This document shows, piece by piece, positions 8,587 to 16,851 of a DNA stretch of 64,000 bases. The notes beneath the pieces are model-generated. The model was given only the letters and a program-made list of their open reading frames with translations. It was not told the DNA's origin and did not search any database. Each line of letters begins with the position of its first letter. Position 1 is the first letter of the stretch. This stretch comes from Thiocapsa marina 5811 (lineage in GTDB: Bacteria > Pseudomonadota > Gammaproteobacteria > Chromatiales > Chromatiaceae): NCBI RefSeq assembly GCF_000223985.1, contig NZ_AFWV01000020.1, positions 23,168 through 87,167 on the forward strand. The letters are read 5' to 3'. Both the position numbers and the translations under genes were made by a program.

Positions 8587-9201
8587 TCATTGCTTCCGAC
8601 TCGGCAGTGTTTGCAGCATTTGCAGCGTCGCCTGATGCACCGCGCTTTCTTCCATCACGCCCTTGACCAGCATCCCCGCGATGCCGCCGTAGCCGATTTG
8701 AGCGACCTCGCGATTCCTCCAAGCGACGCTGCCTGAAGCCTTGTCGAAGAGATTACCCGACATCTCGGCGGTTCCGGTACTGCCGAAGGTGAGCTTCGAA
8801 GCGCTGTCCTCCACGACGAACAGCAAGACCCAGCGTGCCGAGGGCGGCGGCAATGCGCTGATGAACTCCGGGGTCGGATTCTCGAGCGACTCGCGAGAGA
8901 CCTTCGATAACAACGACCTGTTTCGCTCCGTCGCGTAAGAATAGCCCTTCTTTTTCAAGTCGTGCTCGATCAGTCGGGTAATGTTCTTATCCAGCTTTAG
9001 GTCTTTTGATTGATTCAGCCGATGATCCAGGATCGGCAGCAACGCGACGGAATCCACCGCGGCGGGATTGAACCCCGCGCTCGAGTAATCTGCTGGTCTT
9101 GTCGTCGCACACCCGGAAACCAATGACACCATTGCGATTGTCGCGATCAGATTGATGAGTCCGGCCCGACCTGAGATCCATTCGCCTCTTGTCTGATTCA
9201 T
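8587..9201 (-). CDS. Lipoprotein of unknown function
   Basis: 204 residues. A signal peptide with lipobox LVSGC (about residue 30) predicts a membrane-anchored lipoprotein. The mature part has VDSVALLPILDHR, a charged helical middle and a C-terminal helix, an arrangement often seen in small outer-membrane-associated lipoproteins. Start at 9201 is supported by AGGAG seven bases upstream. No catalytic motif is evident. It is followed by the exported protein gene and preceded 28 bases upstream by another lipoprotein gene, both on the same strand, so the three may form a small envelope operon. Confidence 0.65.
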   Translation of the reverse strand: MNQTRGEWISGRAGLINLIATIAMVSLVSGCATTRPADYSSAGFNPAAVDSVALLPILDHRLNQSKDLKLDKNITRLIEHDLKKKGYSYATERNRSLLSKVSRESLENPTPEFISALPPPSARWVLLFVVEDSASKLTFGSTGTAEMSGNLFDKASGSVAWRNREVAQIGYGGIAGMLVKGVMEESAVHQATLQMLQTLPSRKQ

Positions 9202-9229
9202 TTCTTGACTCCTATTGTGGGATGATGTT

Positions 9230-9871
9230 TTAGAAGGCGGCGAAAAGCCGAGGAACCAACTCCGCAAGTGCAGACTTGGCTCCGTTTTTCGCTGTACGAG
9301 ATTGGACGGCATGACTCCAGGTAACCTTGTCGGCTTCGAGATCGTAAAGGTGGCATTCCAGAAGCGTCCGCGAGCTATTGGACTTGATCACGCCGCTGGT
9401 CGGATCCCATAAACCGCCCGGTCCGACATAGACCCGATACCGACAAAACAGCAGATGAGAGGCGCCTCGGCTCGCATTCCATTCCCGAAGCTTCAGCAGC
9501 TGCTCATCGCGTGCTTCACCCGACTGCACTCGGATGTCGCGATACATGCGCGCGACATCGAAGGATGGGTGAGCGTTGGCTGTGAACTCGCTTGTCCCGG
9601 AGCGCGCGCGGGGCCGGGTCGCGAGCTCCGATCCGAGCGAGCTCAGGAGAAGGGTTCGAAGCTCGGCGTCCTTCGGGTCGTTTGCCGGCAAGGCATTGCC
9701 GGTATTCGAATCGATGATGTCCAGCCATGGATCCATCAGAACGAGTTTCTCGATCCCACCTGAATACCTCTGGACCTCCGCTCGCTCGACCGCTGAGGAC
9801 GCGCATCCCGCCGCAAGAAGACCCGACAGCAGCAAACAGGCGGTGAGCCGAACGTTGTTGGGTTGACTCAT
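9230..9871 (-). CDS. Lipoprotein of unknown function
   Basis: 213 residues. Signal peptide MSQPNNVRLTACLLLSGL with lipobox LAAGC, then a mature domain containing IEKLVLMDPWLDI and a region with RYRVYVGPGGLWDP. The start at 9871 has an AGGAG about ten bases upstream; the open frame continues further upstream but without a better start. It is the first of three same-strand envelope genes. I do not recognise the family; both this and the next gene share the general plan lipobox, VALLP/LVLMDP strand, helix, beta sheet, which might mean distant relatedness. Confidence 0.65.
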   Translation of the reverse strand: MSQPNNVRLTACLLLSGLLAAGCASSAVERAEVQRYSGGIEKLVLMDPWLDIIDSNTGNALPANDPKDAELRTLLLSSLGSELATRPRARSGTSEFTANAHPSFDVARMYRDIRVQSGEARDEQLLKLREWNASRGASHLLFCRYRVYVGPGGLWDPTSGVIKSNSSRTLLECHLYDLEADKVTWSHAVQSRTAKNGAKSALAELVPRLFAAF

Positions 9872-10143
9872 GTCGCGACGACTCCTGTGGGTTGAGAAAA
9901 GGGCTTGTCGCTCCTCGGTAGTGCGCTGGAAAGGCGCGGCTCTCACGGGAGGACGTTTCCATCGGTCGCGATACCGTTGCGGAGGCCGATCAACCCGCGG
10001 CAAGCTGTGGTTTAATGGCCGTGTGCGAGAGGGCCCCGCTGTGATATCGAAGGCGTCGTGCGCGCGAGCACCGGTGTCTCGGACTCGCGACCCCTCCGCC
10101 CGTCGGTAGTGGGCTGAATCTTGACGTTCAGGGTGAAACCTCG

Positions 10144-11184
10144 ATGGAGACGACCGCGATGCATCGGACTCCGGCGATGCGCGACGACGACCTGGAGCGA
10201 GTCTGGAAGCCGCTGCTTGTCGCGGCTCGCAAGCTCCCCCCTACAGGGTCGGGCTTCGACAGCCTGATGGCGCGTGCCTTGGATGCGTTCGCGGGGACAT
10301 CGATCGAGCGCTTCCCGACGGCCAGCGAGCTCGCCCTGCCCGTCGCGCTCTCTCTGCTCGGCCTGGACACCAGTGCACCGCCCGCCGAGGTCGTCGCGAC
10401 CCTCCAACACCACATGGCCGCCGCACCCGCCGCGCATCCGCTCGACGTGGTCACCGCATACGGTTGTGGATGGGCGCGCAGGGTCGCGCCGACGGCGACC
10501 GGTTGGGACGGGCGCTGGGATCGCGCACAGGCCGCGCTGCACGCGCTGGTGGCGCGCTTCGTCGGCGATGCTGCCAAACAGCTCGAGCGTGCCGGGATCC
10601 GCTTTCCCTACGAGCCCGACACGGCCTTCGCCGCCGATCTGCTGATCATTCGGCTCTATCGTCCTCTCAGCACACTACCGCTCGATGAGGCGCAGGCGCT
10701 TTACATCACCTGCACCGAAGACGGCGCGCAGGTTACGTGCGGCGAGGATCATGAAGAGCTGATCCCCGCCGGTGCCAAGGCAGTCTACGACGTGCGGCAC
10801 GACAAGGCGGGGCCTCCGCGTCTCCGCCGTGGCGAGAACACCTTGACGCTCGCCCCGGATCACGCATCCGTCCTGCGAGTGACCGCCATGGATCTCGAGA
10901 CACGCATCACCCTCACCGCGGGCAACCGCGAGAAGACGCTCAAGCTGGCCCCATCGGAGATCCTGGAGCTGGCGGGACCCGTCACGCTGGATGTCCTGGA
11001 ATGCACCTGTGGTCACTGGCGATGCGCCGAGCGCCATCGCCTCTCGGGTTGGCAGCCCGACGCGGCGGAGATCTCGCTCGCCAGCTTCGTGGCCTCGGCC
11101 GTGAAGGGCCCGGGTCGGACCCTGCGGACCGGCACCTTTCCGCAAGGCATGCTCTTCGCGCTCTGGTCCCGAGAGGGTTTCTGA
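10144..11184 (+). CDS. Protein of unknown function, first gene of a three-gene operon
   Basis: 346 residues, cytosolic by composition. The N-terminal half is helical and alanine-rich; the C-terminal half is beta-rich and ends with a Cys/His cluster (LECTCGHWRCAERHRL) that may bind metal. AGGGTGA precedes the start by about seven bases. Its stop overlaps the ATG of the next gene (TGATG), showing translational coupling. No family recognised. The operon lies immediately upstream of, and convergent with, the DGR target gene at 12960-15212. Confidence 0.6.
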   Translation: METTAMHRTPAMRDDDLERVWKPLLVAARKLPPTGSGFDSLMARALDAFAGTSIERFPTASELALPVALSLLGLDTSAPPAEVVATLQHHMAAAPAAHPLDVVTAYGCGWARRVAPTATGWDGRWDRAQAALHALVARFVGDAAKQLERAGIRFPYEPDTAFAADLLIIRLYRPLSTLPLDEAQALYITCTEDGAQVTCGEDHEELIPAGAKAVYDVRHDKAGPPRLRRGENTLTLAPDHASVLRVTAMDLETRITLTAGNREKTLKLAPSEILELAGPVTLDVLECTCGHWRCAERHRLSGWQPDAAEISLASFVASAVKGPGRTLRTGTFPQGMLFALWSREGF

Positions 11185-11813
11185 TGGCCCGCATGCGCAT
11201 CGCCACGGTCGAGTACCGCCGCTGCGAGCCCTGCGCGCTCGACTACACCGGCCCACACTGCCCGCGGTGCCGACACCCGACGAGCGTCCTCACGCCCCGG
11301 CTCACACGCTCGCTCTTGATCGTCGTTGACCCGGCCTGTCCGGACTTCGTGCGCGAGGAGCGTTGGCGGTGCCGCAGTTGCGAAGCGCTCTATGTTCCGC
11401 CCGCCATCGCCCCGATCGTGGCGCGTGCCGCGCGGTGTACCTGCGGGGCGACCCTGTTCGATCGCGCGGCCTTGGCGGACATCTTCGCCGGCGCGACGAC
11501 CCCGCTCGCCCAAGCCCAACGGGTCGTCGCCGCCATCAAGCGGCGCAAGCGATGCCGTACCTGCGGCGCCGCACTCGCGCCCCCCTGCTGGTGCCCGATC
11601 TGTGCCGCGACCCAACTGGCAACCTCGAGCATCCTGCCGCTGCGCTCGACCTGGGTGTATGTCCCGACCGGTAACGCGGCGACCGAGTTGACGGATCGCA
11701 TCGCCGACCAGACACCGGACCCGCGGGACCCGACACCGGACGACGACGCCATTGCGACCGACCCGACCGCCGATATGGCCTCGGACTCACCTGCCCCCGC
11801 AAGGGAAGACTGA
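11184..11813 (+). CDS. Multi zinc-ribbon protein of unknown function
   Basis: 209 residues. At least four CxxC-type knuckles are visible: CEPCALDY plus CPRC, CRSC, CTCG, CRTCG and CWCPIC, so the protein should bind two or three zinc ions. The C-terminus is acidic and probably disordered. The gene starts inside the stop codon of the preceding gene and ends three bases before the next, so the three products are made together. Zinc ribbons of this kind often mediate protein-protein or nucleic-acid contacts; I cannot assign a specific function. Confidence 0.65.
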   Translation: MARMRIATVEYRRCEPCALDYTGPHCPRCRHPTSVLTPRLTRSLLIVVDPACPDFVREERWRCRSCEALYVPPAIAPIVARAARCTCGATLFDRAALADIFAGATTPLAQAQRVVAAIKRRKRCRTCGAALAPPCWCPICAATQLATSSILPLRSTWVYVPTGNAATELTDRIADQTPDPRDPTPDDDAIATDPTADMASDSPAPARED

Positions 11814-11816
11814 ACC

Positions 11817-12626
11817 GTGCTTGCACACCCCGACACCCAACCGGCCGGCCGTAGACGCCTGCTCGACGAGACCGTCCGCCTGCTGGCCGATCTGCACATC
11901 GCACCCGACGTCGGCACCGCCCGCGAGGGCGACAGGGTCAGCGTCCGCGCCACCGCGCAGTCGGCCGACGACGCCGTGCGAATACGCGTGACCTGCTATG
12001 CGCACGGTCATCGCCTGACCGACTGGAACCGCATCCGTCTGGCCGTTGCCCCCGCCGCCCAGCCCGATCAGCTCTGGTTCCTGCCGACGCTCGATGCCCG
12101 GGGGCAGACGCTCGGCGCACTGCCGATGCACGAGGGCTATGTCATCGCCGCCTTTCATCGACTGCCCTACCGACTGCGATTGGCCGACACCCAAACCGCG
12201 CGCGTGCTCCAACAGGGGCAGGTCCTCTATCTCGAACAGCACGCCGGCGGCCCGGTCACGACCCGATCGGTCTTGCTCACCGAGCCACGACGATCAGGCC
12301 CGACCGACCCGGCCGTACTGTCCCTCGATCAGCCGCGGCGCTTCGATCTCGGCGATGGCCTCGCGATCATGCTGAGCCCCCGCGAGCCGGGACTGGACGT
12401 CGCGGTCGAGGTCCCGGCGTCGGCGCCCGCCGGGGCGCGGCTGGAGCTCCTCGCGGCCGCGATTGACGCCGTCACCGATGAGGCCGCCTTACTCGATCGC
12501 ACGGCCCTCCTGCTGGCGCCGGACGCGACGCGCCTCGCCTGGCCCGCCATCGGCGAGCACAATGGCTCCGAGGACACCTTCAGCCTCTTCTGGCGCATCA
12601 GGCCGCCGGTGCCAACCACCGTCTGA
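11817..12626 (+). CDS. Protein of unknown function, third gene of operon, GTG start
   Basis: 269 residues beginning with GTG three bases after the zinc-ribbon gene. The sequence is rich in predicted beta strands (GDRVSVRATAQSADDAVRIR, AVEVPASAPAGARLELL), without membrane segments or catalytic motifs I recognise. Because the start is so close to the previous stop, translation is probably coupled. The gene ends about 330 bases before the convergent DGR target gene. Confidence 0.55.
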   Translation: MLAHPDTQPAGRRRLLDETVRLLADLHIAPDVGTAREGDRVSVRATAQSADDAVRIRVTCYAHGHRLTDWNRIRLAVAPAAQPDQLWFLPTLDARGQTLGALPMHEGYVIAAFHRLPYRLRLADTQTARVLQQGQVLYLEQHAGGPVTTRSVLLTEPRRSGPTDPAVLSLDQPRRFDLGDGLAIMLSPREPGLDVAVEVPASAPAGARLELLAAAIDAVTDEAALLDRTALLLAPDATRLAWPAIGEHNGSEDTFSLFWRIRPPVPTTV

Positions 12627-12959
12627 CGCCAAGGAACGATTCAAAACCACATGAACAGGTAGGTTCGGCAAAGAGCAGCGTGCCCAAACCGCCCCGGCAT
12701 CGCTGGGAGCAGTTGGGCACGCTACGTTTTGCCCAGCCGACATCCGACGCCGGTCACGCATCGGTACACCTGGTTCTTGAGCCGTTACTAACCGATGAGA
12801 GACTCATCGCCGAAGGCCCCGGGAACGACCCAACGGGGCCGACCGCGCGGCGAGCACCGCGGGTGTGTCGGACTCGACGGCGATTCGGACGGGGAAGGAA
12901 GAAGAGAGAAAGAGAAAAAGAAAAAAGAAAAAAAGGGTTAAAGCCTCAAAGGAAAAAGG
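12627..12959. other. Intergenic stretch with purine-rich tract and sequence shared with 16.78-16.86 kb
   Basis: No gene seen. From about 12880 to 12959 the sequence resembles 16782-16851 downstream of the other DGR target gene: GCGATTCGGACGGG, then a long purine tract, then AAAGGTCAAAGGTCCTGGGC leading into the stop codon. On the coding (minus) strand this is a polypyrimidine tract directly after the stop codon of both targets, so it is a conserved 3' flank of the target cassette. Confidence 0.6.
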
Positions 12960-15212
12960 TCAAAGGTCCTGGGCAAGACGCACGCCGAGGTCGTCGATGC
13001 GGAAGTCGGGGTTGTACCTGAGACGGAGCGACACACGCAGGAACCACGGAGAGTAGCTCCAGGAACCGCCGCGCAACACCCGGCGAGGGTCAGGGCAATT
13101 TTCCTGCCACACTGAACCGACCGCCGGGGCGCCGACATAATCATCGTGCCAGCAGTCCTGCACCCACTCCCAGACGTTCCCCGCCGTATCGTGGAGCCCA
13201 AAGGCGTTGGCCTGGAAGGAACCGACCGGAGCGGTTACCCGAGCGTCCCAGCGGCTCCCGCAGCCGTCACAGTTGGCCCGGCCCGTCCCGATCGACGCGC
13301 CCCACCAGTAGGGGGGGCGGGTGCCCGCCCGCGCGGCATACTCCCATTCGGCCTCGCTCGGCAGACGATAGGGCGTGCCGGCATGGCCCGCGTTCAACCG
13401 CCCGAGAAAGGCCTGGACGTCGTTCCAGGAGACCCTCTCCACCGGGCGGTCGTCGCCTGTGAACCGGGAGGGGTTCTTACCCATCACCGCGCGCCACTGC
13501 GCCTGGGTGACCTCGTACTTGCCGATGCGGAAGGAGGCGATCCGCACCTCATAGGCCGGCTTCTCAGCTTCGGAGCAACTCTTATCGCCCGGGCTGCATC
13601 CCATCCGGAAGGTGCCGCCCGGAATCTCGATCATCGTGTCCGCGAGGCCACGCAAGATCTCCGCTTTGGCCTTGGCTTCAGCCTCCGCTTTAGCCTTCGC
13701 TTCAGCCTCCGCTTTGGCCTTGGCTTCAGCCTCCGCTTTGACCTTGACCGCAGCCTCGGCCGCCGCCGCCAGCCGTGTCCGCGTTGTCGCATCCACGTAG
13801 CCCGTCGCCTCCAGCCCCACCTGCGCCTGAAACGCCCGCACCGCCGCGCGCTCGGACGCCGCAAGCCCATCCCCGCCCGCACCCGCCGCGTGACCGACCA
13901 ACTCAAGCTCCGCCCGGAGCACCGCACGCGCCGCCCCGTCCAACATCAAGGCGGCCTCGCGCTCCGCCGGCGTCAGCGGGCGGAGCGTGAAACCGGCGGC
14001 CCCGGGACGGTGCACGCTTACCACCACGATCTGTTCCTTCGCTGTGTAGCCCTTGCCACGCACCCCGACGCGCCGCTCACCCGCCGTAATCGCCTCGCCC
14101 TCGAACGGGACCTCCGGCGTCGCCGCGCCCACCCGCACCCCGTCCACCCACACCTCAGCCGGGCGGTCCACCGCCACACGCAACCGGCCCGTCAAGAGCA
14201 CCGGCGGCGGCTCGGGGGGCGCTGTATCGGAGACGGGACCGCCTTGCTGCGCCGCGCGCACCTTCTCGACACTGGTGAAGATCGGCACGCTCGCCACCAG
14301 GCGCACGCCGGTCAGGGCCTCGGGCGGGCGCGCGAGGAGCGGCCACAGCCGCGCCTCGGCCAGCAGCGGCGCATCCGCCGGACTGCGCGCATCGCCGCCG
14401 CGCGCCACACCGAGCAGCGGCCGGCCGGGCCGCTCGGGATCCTCGGCCTCCAGCACCCATTCGGCGGCGTTGCCGAGCAGGTCGTGAAGACCCAGCGGAT
14501 TGGCCTGACGGGTGCCGATCGGCTGCACCGCCCCGCGCGCGTTGGCCGCGCTCCAGACCTCGGCCGCCCCCGCGCGCGCGTCCGCCGCTCCGAAGACCTC
14601 CGCCGCCACGGCCAGACCGCCGCGCGCGGCATACTCCCATTCCGCGGCGCTCGGCAGCCGCAGCGCGGCCGGGACACCATCGACCCGCGGCAGGCAGGGC
14701 CCGGGCTTGGGCTCGGCATCGCGACAGGCGGGCAGGACCGCGGCCTGGGTCGCCAGCCAGGCGGACACCTGCTCGGACAGGATCAGGGCCTCGGCGAAGC
14801 TCAGCAGCACCGGACGCTCGCCCGCGGCCTCGGGGGACACCTCGGGCTCGGGACAGGCACCGCCCGCGCCCGCCCGCGCCTGGCGCTCCGTCACCTCGTA
14901 TTTGCCGACCAACAAGGCCGTCGCGCCGGCGCCGTCACTGAAGGCGCCGCTCACCGCGTAGCCCTGCTCGGGGCCGGGCGTGCTCACCCGGCGCAACGCC
15001 AAGGCACCGCCGCAGGGCAGCGGCACCAGCAGGTCGTCGGGTTGGGCCTGCGGGTTGTAGGCCGCCGCCGGCCAGGTGACGGCACCGGGCGGCGGATCGG
15101 CAGCGGCCGGGCCGGCAATGGTCGGATCGGCGGCGAGGACACCGACCGGTGCAACGGCGGCGAGCAACAGCAGGACCGCCGGCAGCCGCCCGGAGATCCA
15201 GGATCGCGGCAC
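12960..15212 (-). CDS. DGR target protein A: FGE-like, PEGA, peptidoglycan-binding-like and C-terminal variable FGE domain
   Basis: About 750 residues. Order: signal peptide (PAVLLLLAAVAPVGVLA), an N-terminal FGE-like domain (ALLVGKYEVTERQA, LPSAAEWEYAARGG, PLGLHDLLGNAAEWVLEA), a PEGA-type repeat (GRLRVAVDRPAEVWVDG), a peptidoglycan-binding-1-like helix bundle (AVRAFQAQVGLEATGYVD), an Ala/Lys/Glu coiled coil made of an eight-residue repeat, and a C-terminal FGE/C-type-lectin domain (IPGGTFRMGCSPGD, YRLPSEAEWEYAARAG, FGLHDTAGNVWEWVQDCW) whose last 40 residues are the variable repeat. The exported protein probably displays the variable domain at the envelope. The longest frame starts at 15554, inside the template repeat, which cannot be the real start; the GTG at 15212 before the signal peptide is my choice, though its ribosome binding site is weak. 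Confidence 0.8.
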   Translation of the reverse strand: MPRSWISGRLPAVLLLLAAVAPVGVLAADPTIAGPAAADPPPGAVTWPAAAYNPQAQPDDLLVPLPCGGALALRRVSTPGPEQGYAVSGAFSDGAGATALLVGKYEVTERQARAGAGGACPEPEVSPEAAGERPVLLSFAEALILSEQVSAWLATQAAVLPACRDAEPKPGPCLPRVDGVPAALRLPSAAEWEYAARGGLAVAAEVFGAADARAGAAEVWSAANARGAVQPIGTRQANPLGLHDLLGNAAEWVLEAEDPERPGRPLLGVARGGDARSPADAPLLAEARLWPLLARPPEALTGVRLVASVPIFTSVEKVRAAQQGGPVSDTAPPEPPPVLLTGRLRVAVDRPAEVWVDGVRVGAATPEVPFEGEAITAGERRVGVRGKGYTAKEQIVVVSVHRPGAAGFTLRPLTPAEREAALMLDGAARAVLRAELELVGHAAGAGGDGLAASERAAVRAFQAQVGLEATGYVDATTRTRLAAAAEAAVKVKAEAEAKAKAEAEAKAKAEAEAKAKAEILRGLADTMIEIPGGTFRMGCSPGDKSCSEAEKPAYEVRIASFRIGKYEVTQAQWRAVMGKNPSRFTGDDRPVERVSWNDVQAFLGRLNAGHAGTPYRLPSEAEWEYAARAGTRPPYWWGASIGTGRANCDGCGSRWDARVTAPVGSFQANAFGLHDTAGNVWEWVQDCWHDDYVGAPAVGSVWQENCPDPRRVLRGGSWSYSPWFLRVSLRLRYNPDFRIDDLGVRLAQDL
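12969..13087 (-). repeat. DGR variable repeat VR-A
   Basis: 119 bp at the 3' end of target gene A, aligning without gaps to the template repeat at 15414-15532. I count 20 differences on the coding strand; 18 replace a template adenine (to G, T or C) and two do not (a silent CGC to CGT and the second base of an AGC codon). Changes cluster in the AAC, AAA and AGG codons that encode exposed residues of the C-type-lectin-like fold; the flanks RVLRGGSW and GVRLAQ are invariant. Confidence 0.9.
13661..13756 (-). repeat. 24-bp tandem repeat in target gene A
   Basis: Four consecutive 24-bp units (13661, 13685, 13709, 13733; the fourth diverged) encode the eight-residue unit KAEAEAKA-type coiled coil between the peptidoglycan-binding-like and variable domains. 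Copy number is likely to vary by slippage, changing the length of the stalk that carries the variable domain. Confidence 0.85.
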
Positions 15213-15413
15213 CGCGACGCCGGGTGAAACGGGGCGGCCCTTTCGCTCCGGGCTACTCGCGCCGCCCCCCACCGTCCTGGCACAACTATTTGTCCGCTCC
15301 GCCCTGACCAGGCTGGAGACAGGCTCATGGACACCCGCGCACCAGACCCCCGCCGACCTTGACCGCCGGGGCTCCGGGCCGAGACGCCCGCCGATGGGCG
15401 CCGCGCGGGCGGA

Positions 15414-15532
15414 CTGGGCAAGACGCACGCCGCTGTTGTCGTTGCGGTTGTCGGGGTTGTTCCTGTTGCGGTTCGACACACGCAGGTTCCTCGGTTTGTT
15501 GTTCCAGGAACCGCCGCGCAACACCCGGCGAG
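15414..15532 (-). repeat. DGR template repeat (TR)
   Basis: 119 bp, 19 bases after the stop of the reverse transcriptase gene and upstream of target gene A. On the coding strand it has 29 adenines, concentrated in AAC codons; if translated it would read SWNNKPRNLRVSNRNRNNPD, the Asn-rich signature of DGR templates. It matches VR-A and VR-B end to end, with identity across both constant flanks. The homology ends sharply at GTCTTGCCCAG, after which template and repeats have unrelated sequence. Confidence 0.92.
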
Positions 15533-15550
15533 CGCTTCGGCCTATCCCCG

Positions 15551-16333
15551 TCATCGGATGTACCAGCCATCACGGTCAAAGGCAACCGGTCCGAAGATCG
15601 ACTCGCGCAAACCGGCTGTCTCGGCGTGACGGGCATGTCCGATCCAGCTTTGGATCCCCGGCATCAGATCTGCCCAGCCAAGCCGACCGGCGCGATACAG
15701 ACCGAGCAGACGTCGGAACCGCCGTCGGAACCGATAGCCGTTGTCGTTGCGCAGCCAGCGCCGCGTGCGCGAGACGCGGTAGCCGAGCACATCCACCGCC
15801 TCGCTGGTGCGGTGCACACGCACCTTGCGCGGGTGCAGGCGTAACCGCTCGCCGGCCAGGTCGGCGGCACAGGCGTCGCGAAGCTCCCAAAGCGCCGCCA
15901 GGTCATCGCCCAAGAGATACAGATCATCGACATAGCGCATATAGGCCGGGACTTTCCGGGTGTCCAACAACCCGTGGTCAAAGCGGTCCAGATAGAGGTT
16001 CGCGAAGAACTGACTGGTGAGATTCCCGATCGGAATACCGCGTGGGCGTTCCAGCGGCGTCAAGAGATCGTCGTCGGCAAAATAGGCCGGCGGCTCGGCG
16101 GCAGGCGGGCTGCCGTCGATCATGGCGTCGAGCAGCGACAGCGTGCGCGCATCCTTGAGGTGACGGCGCAGGGCCTCTTTCAACAGACGATGATCGATGC
16201 TCGGAAAGTAGCGACTGATATCGAGCTTGAGGACGTACGCATAGCGCCGCGCCCACCCCTGATAGCGGTCGACGGCCGCGTGCAGATTCTCAAACGACAC
16301 CAGGCGCGGCCAGACCCCACCCAGCCGCTTCAT
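15551..16333 (-). CDS. DGR reverse transcriptase, apparently missing its N-terminal finger motifs
   Basis: 260 residues. Motif 3 with the first catalytic Asp (LKLDISRYFPSIDH), the DGR-type motif 4 (GIPIGNLTSQFFANLYL, with SQ in place of the QG of group II intron enzymes) and the catalytic YVDD (YMRYVDDLYLLG) are present, as is the C-terminal thumb (FRRRFRRLLGLYRAGRLGW). DGR reverse transcriptases usually run 300-400 residues. Here the typical N-terminal start MKRLGGVWPRLVSFENLHAA joins directly to VDRYQGWARRYAYVLKLD, so motifs 1-2 and the stretch ending in the usual 'GTHAA(L/V)DRYQ' are absent, about 90 residues by comparison with remembered family members. The ATG overlaps the Avd stop codon (ATGA). 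Such an enzyme is probably inactive unless complemented in trans. Confidence 0.85.
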   Translation of the reverse strand: MKRLGGVWPRLVSFENLHAAVDRYQGWARRYAYVLKLDISRYFPSIDHRLLKEALRRHLKDARTLSLLDAMIDGSPPAAEPPAYFADDDLLTPLERPRGIPIGNLTSQFFANLYLDRFDHGLLDTRKVPAYMRYVDDLYLLGDDLAALWELRDACAADLAGERLRLHPRKVRVHRTSEAVDVLGYRVSRTRRWLRNDNGYRFRRRFRRLLGLYRAGRLGWADLMPGIQSWIGHARHAETAGLRESIFGPVAFDRDGWYIR

Positions 16334-16698
16334 GACGCGCTCGCCTGCCGGCTGCGCAGCCAGCCGCCGATCTGGCGGCCCACGTCGTCCATCAGCCGCG
16401 CGCCATGCTCGTACTGGCGCATCCCGATCACACGCAACTCATGGGCGGCACGCCAGAGGCGGAGGACCTCCAGATCCCGATTGGCGCGGCGCAGCAACGG
16501 GTCCTTGTCACGCGTATAGGCGGCCTGCACCAGCACGCGGAGCAGCTCCAGCACGCCTTGCTCCAGTTGCGCCCCCAAGGAGAAGCGTCTGGCGCGCGGA
16601 AAGTCATCCAGACGCGGGATGATCCAGGTCAAGAGGGCGTGGCAGGACTCGACAACACCGGCCGTCGTCGGCGCCCCGGGTCGCGGACACTCAGACAT
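16330..16698 (-). CDS. avd: DGR accessory protein Avd (four-helix bundle)
   Basis: 122 residues, mostly helical and basic, with the segments LLTWIIPRLDDFPRARRFSL, ALEQGVLELLRVLVQAAYTR-like helix and LRLWRAAHELRVIGMRQYEH typical of the Avd/S23-like four-helix bundle that binds DGR reverse transcriptase and template RNA as a pentamer. It lies directly upstream of the reverse transcriptase and overlaps its start by four bases. AGGAG is found about twelve bases upstream of the chosen ATG. The call rests on helix pattern, length and location next to a DGR enzyme. Confidence 0.82.
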   Translation of the reverse strand: MSECPRPGAPTTAGVVESCHALLTWIIPRLDDFPRARRFSLGAQLEQGVLELLRVLVQAAYTRDKDPLLRRANRDLEVLRLWRAAHELRVIGMRQYEHGARLMDDVGRQIGGWLRSRQASAS

Positions 16699-16851
16699 CC
16701 TCGTGCTCACTCCTAATGTGATGTGGCGCTCGGTCCGGATCCCCGATGCGGTGCGGGCGTCGGCGGGCCCAGCCCGATGCCCCGGCGATTCGGACGGGAA
16801 AAAACACAAAAGAAAAAAGAGATAAAGGGTGAAAGCCTCAACGGAAAAAGG

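Noticed and set aside
13146..15227. 693-codon plus-strand frame opposite DGR target A
   Set aside because: Arg/Gly/His-rich shadow; target A shows FGE, PEGA and variable-repeat features.
15213..15554. N-terminal extension of target A reading through the template repeat
   Set aside because: The frame is open by chance; a signal peptide starts near 15212 and the template is a non-coding RNA element in DGRs.
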